From assembly GCA_021767885.1 (NCBI GenBank), contig JAASSM010000039.1:1-8894 (forward strand): a stretch of DNA of 8,894 nucleotides, written 5' to 3'. Below are positions 1 to 8,055 of this stretch, one piece after another (the stretch's first letter is position 1; every line of letters starts with the position of its first letter). This DNA comes from a bacterium. Its GTDB lineage: Bacteria > Krumholzibacteriota > Krumholzibacteria > LZORAL124-64-63. Below the pieces are notes generated by a model, which worked only from the letters and a program-made list of their open reading frames with translations, was not told the origin of the DNA and did not search any database. The position numbers and the translations under genes were made by a program.

Positions 1-495
1 CTGCCACGGCTCTGCCGCTGGGCGAGTGGCCGGCTGCCGGTGCAGGCGCGGGGGACCCTCGAGACCGGCGACCTCGTGCAATCGTCGCTGCTGAAGACCC
101 TCGGGCGCCTGGCCAGCTTCGAACCGCAGCACCGGGACGCCCTCGTCGCCTACCTGCACACCGCCGTGCTCAACCTCATCCGGGACGAGCTGCGCCGGAC
201 GCGTGCGCGGCCGGAGCAGCTCGAGCTGGCGGATCAGCAGCCGGCTCGCGGCCCCTCGCCCCTGGATGATGCGGTGGGCCAGGAGGTGCGAGGGCGTTAC
301 CTGGCGGCCCTGGAACGGCTCGGCCCACGCGATCGGTCCTTGCTGCTGATGCGGATCGAGATGGATCTGGACTATCCCGAGATCGCCGCGGCGCTGCACA
401 GCCCCAGCGCGGATGCCACGCGGATGGCCATCCGCCGGGCCGTGCGGCGGCTCGCCGAGGAAATGGGCCATGTCGGCCACAAGTCGCCCCGGTGA
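1..495 (+). CDS. ECF-type RNA polymerase sigma factor, 5' end outside window
   Basis: This is an alternative sigma factor of the extracytoplasmic-function class, which would direct RNA polymerase to a specific promoter set. The reading frame is open from base 1, so the gene begins upstream; 164 residues are visible. A GTG at 40 is in frame, but the residues before it (LPRLCRWASGRLP) look like the usual start of region 2 (F-x-R-x-LPRL-x-RWA-x-GRLP), so it is not the start. Region 2 continues with ETGDLVQSSLLKTL (about 21-34) and AYLHTAVLNLIRDELRR (about 50-66). A variable linker follows (about 67-95). Region 4 runs about 98-154, with LERLGPRDRSLLLMRIEMD and the helix-turn-helix YPEIAAAL...ATRMAIRRAVRRL. 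Its last 26 bases overlap the kinase gene, implying coupled translation. No anti-sigma factor is visible. The class is secure; target promoters and ECF subgroup are unknown. Confidence 0.88.
   Translation: MPRLCRWASGRLPVQARGTLETGDLVQSSLLKTLGRLASFEPQHRDALVAYLHTAVLNLIRDELRRTRARPEQLELADQQPARGPSPLDDAVGQEVRGRYLAALERLGPRDRSLLLMRIEMDLDYPEIAAALHSPSADATRMAIRRAVRRLAEEMGHVGHKSPR
457..462 (+). promoter_or_regulatory. Shine-Dalgarno site of the kinase gene, deciding its start
   Basis: GAGGAA lies seven bases before the ATG at 470, inside the end of the sigma factor gene. It favours 470 over the in-frame ATG at 413. The 19 residues encoded between 413 and 470 overlap sigma region 4 and do not resemble a kinase N-terminus. 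Confidence 0.6.
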
Positions 496-2977
496 TCCCG
501 ACCGCCTCGGGCGGCTCGCCGAACGGGTCGCCGCGGGCGAGGCCATCGACTGGGACGCCGCTGCGCGGGGCCTGTCCGCCGACGAGCGCGAGGTCCTCGC
601 CGGCCTGCGCGAGCTCTCCCGCATCGTGACCGCCCAGGGGGCCGACCCCCTGGCCCGGGCGGCAGCGGCCGGCGGATCCTCCGGCCTCGAGGCCGACGCG
701 CGATCCCCGGCCCCGCCGCGAGCCTGGGGCAACCTGCGGATCCTCGGCGAGATCGGCCGCGGGACGTATGGCGACGTCTATCGCGCTCACGACCCGGCGC
801 TCGATCGGGACGTGGCGATCAAGCTCTTCCACGCCGGCCAGTCGCCGCGCGAAATCCTCGGCGCCCTGGCCGAGGGCCGCCTGCTGGCCAAGGTCCATCA
901 CGCCAACGTGGTGACCGTCCATGGGGCCGAGTTCCGCGGGGGTCGGCTGGGCATCGTCATGGAGCTCATCGAGGGAGCGACCAGCGAGGACATCCTGGTC
1001 GAACGCGGGCCCTGGCATCCCACCGAGACCATGGTGCTGGGCCTGGAGGTGGGCCAGGCCCTGGCCGCGCTCCACGGCGCGGACATCCTGCACCGGGACA
1101 TCAAGGCCCGCAACGTGATGCGCGAGGTGGGCGGCCGCACGGTCCTCATGGACCTGGGCATCGGCTGCCTGACGCCGCGCCTGGATTCCGCTGGCACCCG
1201 CGGGACTCCCATGTACGCGGCTCCGGAGGTGCTCCTGGCCCACCGCGCGAGCAGTCGCAGCGACATCTACGCCCTGGCCGTGCTCCTCTTCCACCTCCTG
1301 ACCGCACGCTATCCCGTGGAAGGGCGGACCCCGGAGGAGATCGTCGCGGCGCACAGGGTGGGACGGCGGCAACACCTGCGGGACCTCCGCCCCGACGCGC
1401 CTGCGACGCTGGTCGAGATCATCGAGCGCGGCCTGCAGCCGCGGCCGGAGGACCGCCAGGCGTCGGCGGCCGCCCTCGTGGAGGACCTCGCCCGCGCCCT
1501 GGGCCGGCGCTCCGGCGGGCCCGTCACCCGGCACGAGCGCCCCGCCCGCCCCGGGGTCGCGGTGCTCGCGCTCCGCGACCTCAGTCCGGCGCGCGACCAG
1601 GCCTACTTCTGCGAGGGGCTCGCCGAGCAGATCATCCACGCGCTGTCGCACGTGTCGGGTCTGCGGGTTCTCGCCCCCTGCTCGGCCTTCGCGACCCGCG
1701 AGCGCACCACCGCTCCCCACGCCGCGGCCGCGGACATGGACTGCAGTCACGTGCTGGACGGCAGCGTCCGGCGCGTCGGCGAGCACGTCCGCATCTGCGT
1801 CCGTCTCATCGCCACCGCCAGCGGCCAGACCCTCTGGTCCGATCAGTACGACACCGTGCTCGGCGACGTCCTCGCCGTCCAGGATGAGATCGCCCAGGCG
1901 ATCGTCGACCACCTGGCCGTGGACCTGGACCCGGCCGCCTCACCGGCCGGCGAGGCTGACGAACCGGAGCGCCGCCGCCGGGCCTCCAGCGTCCAGACCC
2001 CCCGCAGCATCCAGGCCCACCACTCGCGCGATCCGGAGGCCTGCAACCTCTACCTCATGGGGCGGTACCTCTTCAATCGCGGGTCACGGGACGACCTCGC
2101 CGCGGCCGTCCGCCGCTTCCAGGCCGCCATCGCCCGCGACCCGGGCTATGCCCTGGCCCACGTGGGCGTGGCCGAGGCCAGCAGCTACCGCTTCGCTTAC
2201 CACGACTGCCAGTGCCGCGGACACCTCGACCTCGCCCGGGCGGCGGCGCGCCGGGCCGTGGCCCTGGACCCCGGCCTCGCCGAGGCCCACGCCGTCCGCG
2301 GCCTGGTCCATCTGCTGGACTGGCGGTGGAAACCAGCCGGCCGGAGCCTCGAGCAGGCCCTCGCCCTGCATCCCGGACTCGCCGTCGCCCATCACTATCA
2401 TGCCCACTACCTGCAGGCGATGGGACGGCTCGGCGATGCCCAGGCGGCGCAGGAGCGGAGCGTGGAGGCCGATCCGGCCTGCCATTTCGCCCACGGCTGG
2501 CTGGCCGTGTTCCGCCTGCGGGCCGGCTGCCTGACCGACCACGGACAGCCCGACCTGCCCGTCGACCGGCCGCTGCAGCCCGACCTGGCCCGGATCATCC
2601 AGGGGCAGTCCCTGGTCCTGGCCGGCGACGTGGACGGAGGCGTGGCGGTGCTCGAGCGCGGCGTGCGCGAGGCGCCCGGGGACCGGTTCCTGCATGCTTC
2701 CCTGGGCTGGGCCTATGGCATGGCTGGACGCCAGGCCGACGCCCGGCGGGTGCTCACCCATCTCCAGCGCGACCGGCACGACCAGCCGCTCCGCCCCTTC
2801 CTGCTGGCCAAGGTGCATGCGGGGCTGGGCGAGCGGGATCCGGCCTTCGCCTGGCTGGCGCGGGCGGTGGCCGAGCACGATCCCCTGGCGATCATGATGA
2901 AGAGCGACGCCACGGTGGCCACGCTGCGGGACGATCCCCGCTTCACCGAACTGCTCGCGCGCATGGGCCTGGCCTGA
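470..2977 (+). CDS. Serine/threonine protein kinase with TolB-N/FlgO-like and TPR domains
   Basis: The protein is an 835-residue Hanks-type kinase, predicted to phosphorylate Ser/Thr on partner proteins. Residues 1-85 form an N-terminal segment. The kinase domain (about 88-345) has all key residues: glycine loop G96-x-G98-x-x-G101, ATP lysine K118 (VAIKLF), a probable helix-C glutamate E135, catalytic HRDIKARN (208-215, D210 base), metal-binding DLG (D228; DLG instead of DFG), APE (251-253) and SDIYAL (D265). It should be active. Residues about 362-482 match the TolB-N/FlgO-like domain often found before TPRs in signalling proteins (EGLAEQIIHAL, VLDGSVRRVGEHVRI, LWSDQYD, LQDEI pattern). TPR-like helices fill about 524-800, and the C-terminus DDPRFTELLARMGL is typical of this family. 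No transmembrane segment is visible between kinase and TolB-N, so it is probably cytosolic. The 26-base overlap with the sigma gene suggests that pair works together. Substrate unknown. Confidence 0.9.
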   Translation: MSATSRPGDPDRLGRLAERVAAGEAIDWDAAARGLSADEREVLAGLRELSRIVTAQGADPLARAAAAGGSSGLEADARSPAPPRAWGNLRILGEIGRGTYGDVYRAHDPALDRDVAIKLFHAGQSPREILGALAEGRLLAKVHHANVVTVHGAEFRGGRLGIVMELIEGATSEDILVERGPWHPTETMVLGLEVGQALAALHGADILHRDIKARNVMREVGGRTVLMDLGIGCLTPRLDSAGTRGTPMYAAPEVLLAHRASSRSDIYALAVLLFHLLTARYPVEGRTPEEIVAAHRVGRRQHLRDLRPDAPATLVEIIERGLQPRPEDRQASAAALVEDLARALGRRSGGPVTRHERPARPGVAVLALRDLSPARDQAYFCEGLAEQIIHALSHVSGLRVLAPCSAFATRERTTAPHAAAADMDCSHVLDGSVRRVGEHVRICVRLIATASGQTLWSDQYDTVLGDVLAVQDEIAQAIVDHLAVDLDPAASPAGEADEPERRRRASSVQTPRSIQAHHSRDPEACNLYLMGRYLFNRGSRDDLAAAVRRFQAAIARDPGYALAHVGVAEASSYRFAYHDCQCRGHLDLARAAARRAVALDPGLAEAHAVRGLVHLLDWRWKPAGRSLEQALALHPGLAVAHHYHAHYLQAMGRLGDAQAAQERSVEADPACHFAHGWLAVFRLRAGCLTDHGQPDLPVDRPLQPDLARIIQGQSLVLAGDVDGGVAVLERGVREAPGDRFLHASLGWAYGMAGRQADARRVLTHLQRDRHDQPLRPFLLAKVHAGLGERDPAFAWLARAVAEHDPLAIMMKSDATVATLRDDPRFTELLARMGLA

Positions 2978-3095
2978 GCCGGACGCGGCGGGCTCGCCGG
3001 TCGGCCGGCCGCGGCCCGCCAGGTCGCCGGCGGCCGCAGTGAGAGGGACGGCCGGCAGGCCGCCCCCCTCCGCTCCTCCCCCGTTCGCCGGCGCG
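2978..3095. other. Gap between convergent genes, no clear terminator
   Basis: The region is extremely GC-rich. GCGGCC (3011-3016) and GGCCGC (3032-3037) can pair around a 15-base loop, and GGCCGCGGCC (3007-3016) is itself a palindrome. Neither strand has a T-tract after a stem. If transcription ends here it is by GC-rich structure alone or by Rho; neither can be shown from sequence. Confidence 0.3.
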
Positions 3096-4880
3096 TCACA
3101 CCTTCTCGCGCGCCGTGTAGTGCGTGTGGAGCAGTTCGTGCGCCCGGTGGCTGTTGGGCTGCCCGAAGAACTGCGCGTAGATGGTGGCGACATCCGGATT
3201 CTCGTGGGACTTGCGCAGCCGCTTGCCCTCGTCCTCGGCCAGGATGGCCTGGAAGCGGGCCTGGCGCACGGCCTCCGTGGTCAGCCGCGGCTGTCCGCCG
3301 CCACCGATGCAGCCGCCGGGACAGGCCATCACCTCGATGAAGTGATAGGGGCTCTGCCCCGCCGCCACCTGCTGCATGAGCTGACGCGCGTGGCCCAGCC
3401 CGCTGGTGGCCGCCACCTTCGCGGTCACCCCCTCGAGCCAGCCGTACTCGTCCTTGCAGCCGGTGAACGTGAGCTCGATCTCGCGGATCCCGTGGATGTC
3501 CATGAGGTCGCGGACGTGCAGGTTCTCGGCGGGCAGCTCGCGGCCGGTGACCAGCTCGTGGATGGTGCGCAGGGCCGCCTCGGAGACGCCCCCGCTGTTG
3601 GCGAAGATGTCGGCCGCGCCGCTGCCGAGTCCCAGAGGATGATCGAACTCGCCGTCCGGCAGGGCGGGGAAGTCGATGCCGTAGCGCCGGATCAGGCGCC
3701 CCAGCTCCCGGGTGGTGAGCACGTGGTCCACGTCCGCATGGCCGCTGTCGGCCATCTCCGGCCGGCCGGCCTCGTACTTCTTCGCCGTACACGGCATCAC
3801 CGAGACCATCACGATGTCCTCGGGCGCGATCCCCTTCTGCTCGGCGTAGAAGGTCTTGACCACCGTCCCGAGCATCTGCTGCGGCGACTTCGCCGTCGAG
3901 ACGTTGGGGATCTGCTCGGGGAAGAAATGCTCCAGGAACTTGACCCAGCCCGGCGAACAGCTCGTGGTCATGGGCAGGGCCACCGCCGGATCCCGATCCA
4001 CCAGCGCACCGCGCAGGCGGCCCAGCAGCTCGGTCCCCTCCTCCATGATGGTCAGGTCGGCCGAGAAGTTGGTGTCGAAGACGGCATCGAAGCCGAGCAG
4101 GCGCAGGGCGGTGACCATGCGTCCGGTGGCCAGGGTGCCCGGCGCCAGGCCCTGGGTCTCCCCGATGGCCGCCCGGATCGCCGGCGCCGTCTGCACCACC
4201 ACGTGCTTCTGCGGGTCCAGCAGGGCGGTCACCACGTCGGCGATGCTGTCCTTCTCGAAGATGGCGTTGACCGGGCAGACCGCCGCGCACTGGCCGCAGT
4301 TGACGCAGACCGCGTCGCCGAGACCGGTGAACGCCGGGGCCACCACCGAATCGAGACCCCGCTCCTGCACGCCGATGGTCCCCACGGTCTGGATCTGGTC
4401 GCAGACCGTGATGCAGCGGCGGCAGAGGATGCACTTGCCGGAGTCGCGCACCAGCGCGGCGCTGGACCGGTCGATCTCGCGCGCGGTCGCGGACTGGCCG
4501 CCGAAGCGCGTGCCGTCCACGCCGAAATCCCGGGCCACGTCCTGCAGCTCGCAGTCCGCGCTCCGCTCGCAGCTCAGGCAGTCCTGCACGTGGTCCGAGA
4601 GCATCAGCTCCACGGCGGTCCGCCGCGCGCGCTGCACCCGCGGCGTGTTGGTCCGGATGACCATGCCGTCGGCGGCGGCCAGCATGCAGCTGGCCAGCAG
4701 GTTGGGCCGGCCAGCCTGTTCCACCACGCAGACGCGGCAGACCCCGGCCTCGTGGACGCCGGCCAGGTAGCAGAGGGTCGGGATCTTGATGCCCACCCGG
4801 CGGGCGGCGTCGATGACCTTGGTGCCCCGGGGGACCTCCACCTCGACGCTGTCGATGGTCAGCTTCACGGTGTCGTTCAT
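3096..4880 (-). CDS. hydA: [FeFe] hydrogenase catalytic subunit, M3 type, NAD(P)-linked HydA
   Basis: The 594-residue protein carries the H-cluster that makes or oxidises H2 in a soluble hydrogenase complex. In order: a plant-type [2Fe-2S] domain (C37, C48, C51, C65); a NuoG-like His-Cys [4Fe-4S] site (H97, C101, C104, C110); two [4Fe-4S] ferredoxin motifs (C150/153/156/160 and C192/195/198/202); the H-cluster domain (about 225-530); and a C-terminal small-subunit-like domain (about 532-594). H-cluster motifs are TSCSPGW (306-312), MPCTAKKYE (362-370) and EVMACPGGCIGGGGQP (516-531). S309 replaces the second Cys of canonical TSCCPxW. Its length fits HndD/CpI-like M3 enzymes; the extra C-terminal [2Fe-2S] domain of some longer HydA proteins is absent. 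It is the last gene of the operon, 13 bases after hydB. Maturases HydE, HydF and HydG must be encoded elsewhere. The hydrogenase family is certain; the physiological direction is not. Confidence 0.95.
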   Translation of the reverse strand: MNDTVKLTIDSVEVEVPRGTKVIDAARRVGIKIPTLCYLAGVHEAGVCRVCVVEQAGRPNLLASCMLAAADGMVIRTNTPRVQRARRTAVELMLSDHVQDCLSCERSADCELQDVARDFGVDGTRFGGQSATAREIDRSSAALVRDSGKCILCRRCITVCDQIQTVGTIGVQERGLDSVVAPAFTGLGDAVCVNCGQCAAVCPVNAIFEKDSIADVVTALLDPQKHVVVQTAPAIRAAIGETQGLAPGTLATGRMVTALRLLGFDAVFDTNFSADLTIMEEGTELLGRLRGALVDRDPAVALPMTTSCSPGWVKFLEHFFPEQIPNVSTAKSPQQMLGTVVKTFYAEQKGIAPEDIVMVSVMPCTAKKYEAGRPEMADSGHADVDHVLTTRELGRLIRRYGIDFPALPDGEFDHPLGLGSGAADIFANSGGVSEAALRTIHELVTGRELPAENLHVRDLMDIHGIREIELTFTGCKDEYGWLEGVTAKVAATSGLGHARQLMQQVAAGQSPYHFIEVMACPGGCIGGGGQPRLTTEAVRQARFQAILAEDEGKRLRKSHENPDVATIYAQFFGQPNSHRAHELLHTHYTAREKV

Positions 4881-4886
4881 GGCCCG

Positions 4887-4892
4887 TCCTCC
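4887..4892 (-). promoter_or_regulatory. Shine-Dalgarno site of hydA
   Basis: GGAGGA on the minus strand lies six bases before the hydA ATG, within the 13-base gap after the hydB stop. It supports the start at 4880 and independent ribosome entry for the catalytic subunit. Confidence 0.7.
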
Positions 4893-4893
4893 G

Positions 4894-7800
4894 CTAGTTG
4901 GTGACCTCGGCGCGATAATCGCACCGCAGGCATCGTTCGGCTTCCTTGCGGATCGCCTCGTCCCAGTTCACGCCCCGGTTGACGAGCAGGAAGTTCTTGA
5001 TCCGCTCCTCGACCATGGAGTACTCGGTCTGCACGCGTGGCCGCTCCACCGGATCGGCATCCGGATCGAAGGCCACGTCCGGCGAACGCATCACCCGCCA
5101 GGGGAAGGCGTCGATCTTGCCCGGATTCAGCGTGCGCTCGATGCTCACGGCCACCTGCTCGCCATGGCCGATGGCCACGGCGAGGTTCGAGAGCGAAAGC
5201 ACGTCGCCCGAGCCCCAGACCTGCGGGTCACTGGTCCGGAAGGTGAACGGATCGCAGACCAGGGCGCCGCTACGCCGACGCTCCAGCTCCGGATAGAACT
5301 CGAGGTCGATCTCCTGGCTCACCGCCGGGATCAGGTGGTCGCACTCGAAGATCACCTCGCTGTCCGCACCTTCCCGGGGCCGCGGCCGGCGCCGGCCGGA
5401 GTGATCGAAGGGACCGAGCTCCTGCAGCCGGGCGCGGATGCCACGGACGCAGCCACGCTCGTCGACGAGGATCTCGTCGATGGCCGTCAGCTCCTCGATG
5501 CGGATGCCCTCCTCCAGCAGCTCGGCGATCTCCTCCTGCTCGGCCGGCATCTGGTCGCGGGTGCGCCGGTAGGCCACCATCACCTCGGTGGCGCCCAGGC
5601 GCAGGGCGGTGCGGGCGCAGTCGATGGCGGTGTTGCCGCCGCCGATCACGATCACCGAGCCGCGCACGCGCTTGAGGTCGCCGTGAGCGACCAGCCAGAG
5701 GAACTCGATGCCCAGCTGGACGCCGTCGGCGTCCTCGCCGGGCAGGCCCAGGGCGGCGGCCTTCCAGCCGCCGGTGGCCACCACGACGGCGTCGTGCTGG
5801 GCCTTGAGCTCGGCGAAGGTCACGTCCTCGCCCACCTTGCAGCCCACGCGGTAGCCCACGCCCATGTCCAGGATGTTGCGGATCTCGTGCTCGAGGACGG
5901 CCTTGGGATACCGGTACTCCGGGATGCCGTAGCGCATCATGCCGCCCAGCTTCTCCTGGGCCTCGTAGACCATGACGCTGTGCCCGAGGCGGCGCAGGAA
6001 GTAGGCCGCGGTCAGGCCGCTGGGCCCGCCGCCCACGATGCCCACGCTGCGGACCTCGTCGCCCGGACGCGGCAGGGGGCGTGGCATGGGGTAGGTGCCA
6101 TGGTGGCCGCCGATCTCGGCCATGAAGCGCTTGATCTCCCGGATCGCCACGGGGGCATCCATGGCGGCGCGCCGGCAGGTGTCCTCGCAGGGATGGGTGC
6201 ACGTCATGCCGCAGGCCATGGGGAAGGGGTTGCGGTCCAAATGGGCCTCCAGCGCCTCGCGGTAGCGCCCCTCCTTCGCCAGGTTCACGAAGGCCGGGAC
6301 GTTCACGCCGGCCGGGCAGGCGTTCTGGCAGGGAGCGAAGACCAGATCCGCGCAGACGCCCGCGCGGCAGCGCTTCTGGTGGATGTGCTCCTCGTACTCC
6401 TCCCGGAAGTTCCGGATGGTCGAGAGCACGGGGTTGGGTGCGGTCTGGCCGAGGCCGCAGATGGCCGTGGCCTTGATGTCCTCGCCCAGGGAGATGAGCG
6501 CCTCGATGTCGCCCTCGCGACCCTCGCCGCCGCTGATGCGCTCGAGGATCTCCAGCATGCGGCGGGTCCCGATCCGGCACGGCGGGCACTTGCCGCAGCT
6601 CTCCTCCTGGATGAACTCCAGGAAGAACCGGGCCAGGTCCACCATGCACGTATCCTCGTTCATGACGATCAGGCCGCCCGAGCCCATCATGGCGCCGACG
6701 TCACGCAGGCTCTCGTAGTCCACCGATACGTTGAGGTCGTGGCGAGGGATGCAGCCCCCGGAAGGCCCACCGATCTGGGCCGCCTTGAACTCCTTGTCGT
6801 CGATGATCCCGCCACCGATGTCGTAGATGATCTCACCCAGGGAGATGCCCATGGGCACCTCCACCAGCCCCACGTTCTTCACGGCGCCGGCCAGGGCGAA
6901 GACCTTGGTGCCCTTGCTCGACTCCGTGCCCAGGCTGGCGAAGTGCTCGGCCCCCTCCTCGAGGATGCGCGGCACGTTGCCGAAGGTCTCCACGTTGCAG
7001 ACCACGGTGGGGCAGCGCCAGACGCCCTCCTGAGCGGGGAAGGGTGGCTTGGGTACGGGTTCGCCGCGCTCGCCCATGATCGAGGCGATCAGCGCGGTCT
7101 CCTCGCCGCAGACGAAGGCGCCGGCCCCCATGCGCACCTCGATGTCGAAGCTGAAGTCGGAGCCGCCGATGTTCTCGCCCAGCAGCCCCATGGCCCGCGC
7201 CTGGTCGATGGCCTCCTCGAGGCGGTCGATGGCCAGCGGGTACTCGGCCCGGCAGTAGATGTAGCCGCGGTCCGCCCCCACGGCGAAGCCGCAGATGGCC
7301 ATGCCCTCGAGCACGCTGTGCGGCAGACCCTCGAGCTGGGAACGATCCATGAAGGCGCCCGGATCGCCCTCGTCGGCATTGCAGACCACGTACTTGTGGC
7401 CGTCGCGCGCCGGTTCGCGCGCCGTCAGCTCCCACTTCAGTCCGGCGGGGAAGCCGCCGCCACCACGGCCGCGGAGACCGGACGCCTTGATCTGCTCGAT
7501 GACGTCCGCGGGCGTCCCATCGCTCACCGCGGAGATCAGCGACCGATAGCCACCCACGGCGATGTACTCCTCCAGGCTCTCGGGGTCGATGATCCCGGCC
7601 CACTTCCGCGTGAATCGGTGCTGGCGCTGGAAGAAGGGGATGTCGTCGATGATGGGGATCTTCTCGCCGGTGTCGCGGTCGGTGTAGACGTGGTCGAGGA
7701 CCGGCTCGCCGCCGACCAGGTGGTGCTCCACGATGCCGGGCACGTCCTGGGGCGTCAGCTCGGTGTAGAGGATGCCGTCGGGATAGACCACGGCCACGGG

Positions 7801-8055
7801 GCCCAGCTCGCAGCTGCCGATGCAGCCGGTGACCACGATCTCGACGTCCTCGGTCAGGTCCGGTCGTGCGGCGATCTCGGCCTCGAAGGCGGCCTTGACC
7901 GCCTGGCAACCCGAGGACACGCAGCCCGTCTCGCCGCAGATCAGCAGCTGGCGGGACCGGGTCCGGGCGGCCGGATCCACGCGGCGAGCGAGCACGCGCG
8001 GGGCATGGCGGTCCCGGACGGCGGCGAGGTCGGCAAGGGTCTGGATGGGAGCCAT
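4894..8055 (-). CDS. hydB: Hydrogenase flavoprotein HydB (NuoF-like) fused to GltD/NfnB-like FAD-NAD(P) oxidoreductase
   Basis: This 1053-residue protein is the predicted electron hub of the complex. Residues about 36-115 form a thioredoxin-like [2Fe-2S] domain (C40, C45, C78, C82). A NuoF domain follows (about 150-550): FMN/NADH motifs GLRGRGGGGFPAGLKW (193-208), NADEGDPGAF (226-235) and GAGAFVCGEETALI (310-323), then a [4Fe-4S] site at C487, C490, C493 and C533. The two-cluster ferredoxin usual at the HydB C-terminus is replaced by a GltD-like module: a Cys-rich domain (C563, C568, C576, C580; C615, C619, C623, C627), FAD site GIVGGGPSG (672-680) and NAD(P) site VIGGGNTAID (803-812) followed by YRRTRDQMPA (829-838). 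Such arginines suggest NADPH. A C-terminal RCLRC (1041-1045) adds two cysteines. The start at 8055 has a perfect Shine-Dalgarno sequence and overlaps the hydC stop as TGATG; the frame is open upstream to 8829, but that part lacks family similarity. Function as NAD(H) plus NADP(H) reductase of the hydrogenase is inferred. Confidence 0.93.
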   Translation of the reverse strand: MAPIQTLADLAAVRDRHAPRVLARRVDPAARTRSRQLLICGETGCVSSGCQAVKAAFEAEIAARPDLTEDVEIVVTGCIGSCELGPVAVVYPDGILYTELTPQDVPGIVEHHLVGGEPVLDHVYTDRDTGEKIPIIDDIPFFQRQHRFTRKWAGIIDPESLEEYIAVGGYRSLISAVSDGTPADVIEQIKASGLRGRGGGGFPAGLKWELTAREPARDGHKYVVCNADEGDPGAFMDRSQLEGLPHSVLEGMAICGFAVGADRGYIYCRAEYPLAIDRLEEAIDQARAMGLLGENIGGSDFSFDIEVRMGAGAFVCGEETALIASIMGERGEPVPKPPFPAQEGVWRCPTVVCNVETFGNVPRILEEGAEHFASLGTESSKGTKVFALAGAVKNVGLVEVPMGISLGEIIYDIGGGIIDDKEFKAAQIGGPSGGCIPRHDLNVSVDYESLRDVGAMMGSGGLIVMNEDTCMVDLARFFLEFIQEESCGKCPPCRIGTRRMLEILERISGGEGREGDIEALISLGEDIKATAICGLGQTAPNPVLSTIRNFREEYEEHIHQKRCRAGVCADLVFAPCQNACPAGVNVPAFVNLAKEGRYREALEAHLDRNPFPMACGMTCTHPCEDTCRRAAMDAPVAIREIKRFMAEIGGHHGTYPMPRPLPRPGDEVRSVGIVGGGPSGLTAAYFLRRLGHSVMVYEAQEKLGGMMRYGIPEYRYPKAVLEHEIRNILDMGVGYRVGCKVGEDVTFAELKAQHDAVVVATGGWKAAALGLPGEDADGVQLGIEFLWLVAHGDLKRVRGSVIVIGGGNTAIDCARTALRLGATEVMVAYRRTRDQMPAEQEEIAELLEEGIRIEELTAIDEILVDERGCVRGIRARLQELGPFDHSGRRRPRPREGADSEVIFECDHLIPAVSQEIDLEFYPELERRRSGALVCDPFTFRTSDPQVWGSGDVLSLSNLAVAIGHGEQVAVSIERTLNPGKIDAFPWRVMRSPDVAFDPDADPVERPRVQTEYSMVEERIKNFLLVNRGVNWDEAIRKEAERCLRCDYRAEVTN

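Noticed and set aside
413..469. ATG at 413 as start of the kinase
   Set aside because: The extra 19 codons lie within sigma region 4, have no ribosome site of note and no kinase similarity; ATG at 470 has GAGGAA seven bases upstream.
176..1912. Minus-strand open frame of 578 codons
   Set aside because: It is antisense to the sigma factor and kinase genes, whose catalytic motifs are intact; its composition is low-complexity Ala/Gly/Arg with no domain.
2978..3095. Bidirectional intrinsic terminator between the convergent units
   Set aside because: GC-rich stems are possible but no T-tract follows on either strand, and such stems arise easily by chance at this GC content.
3096..4904. Plus-strand open frame (from 3039) opposite hydA
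   Set aside because: hydA on the minus strand has every cluster motif; the plus frame is a shadow.
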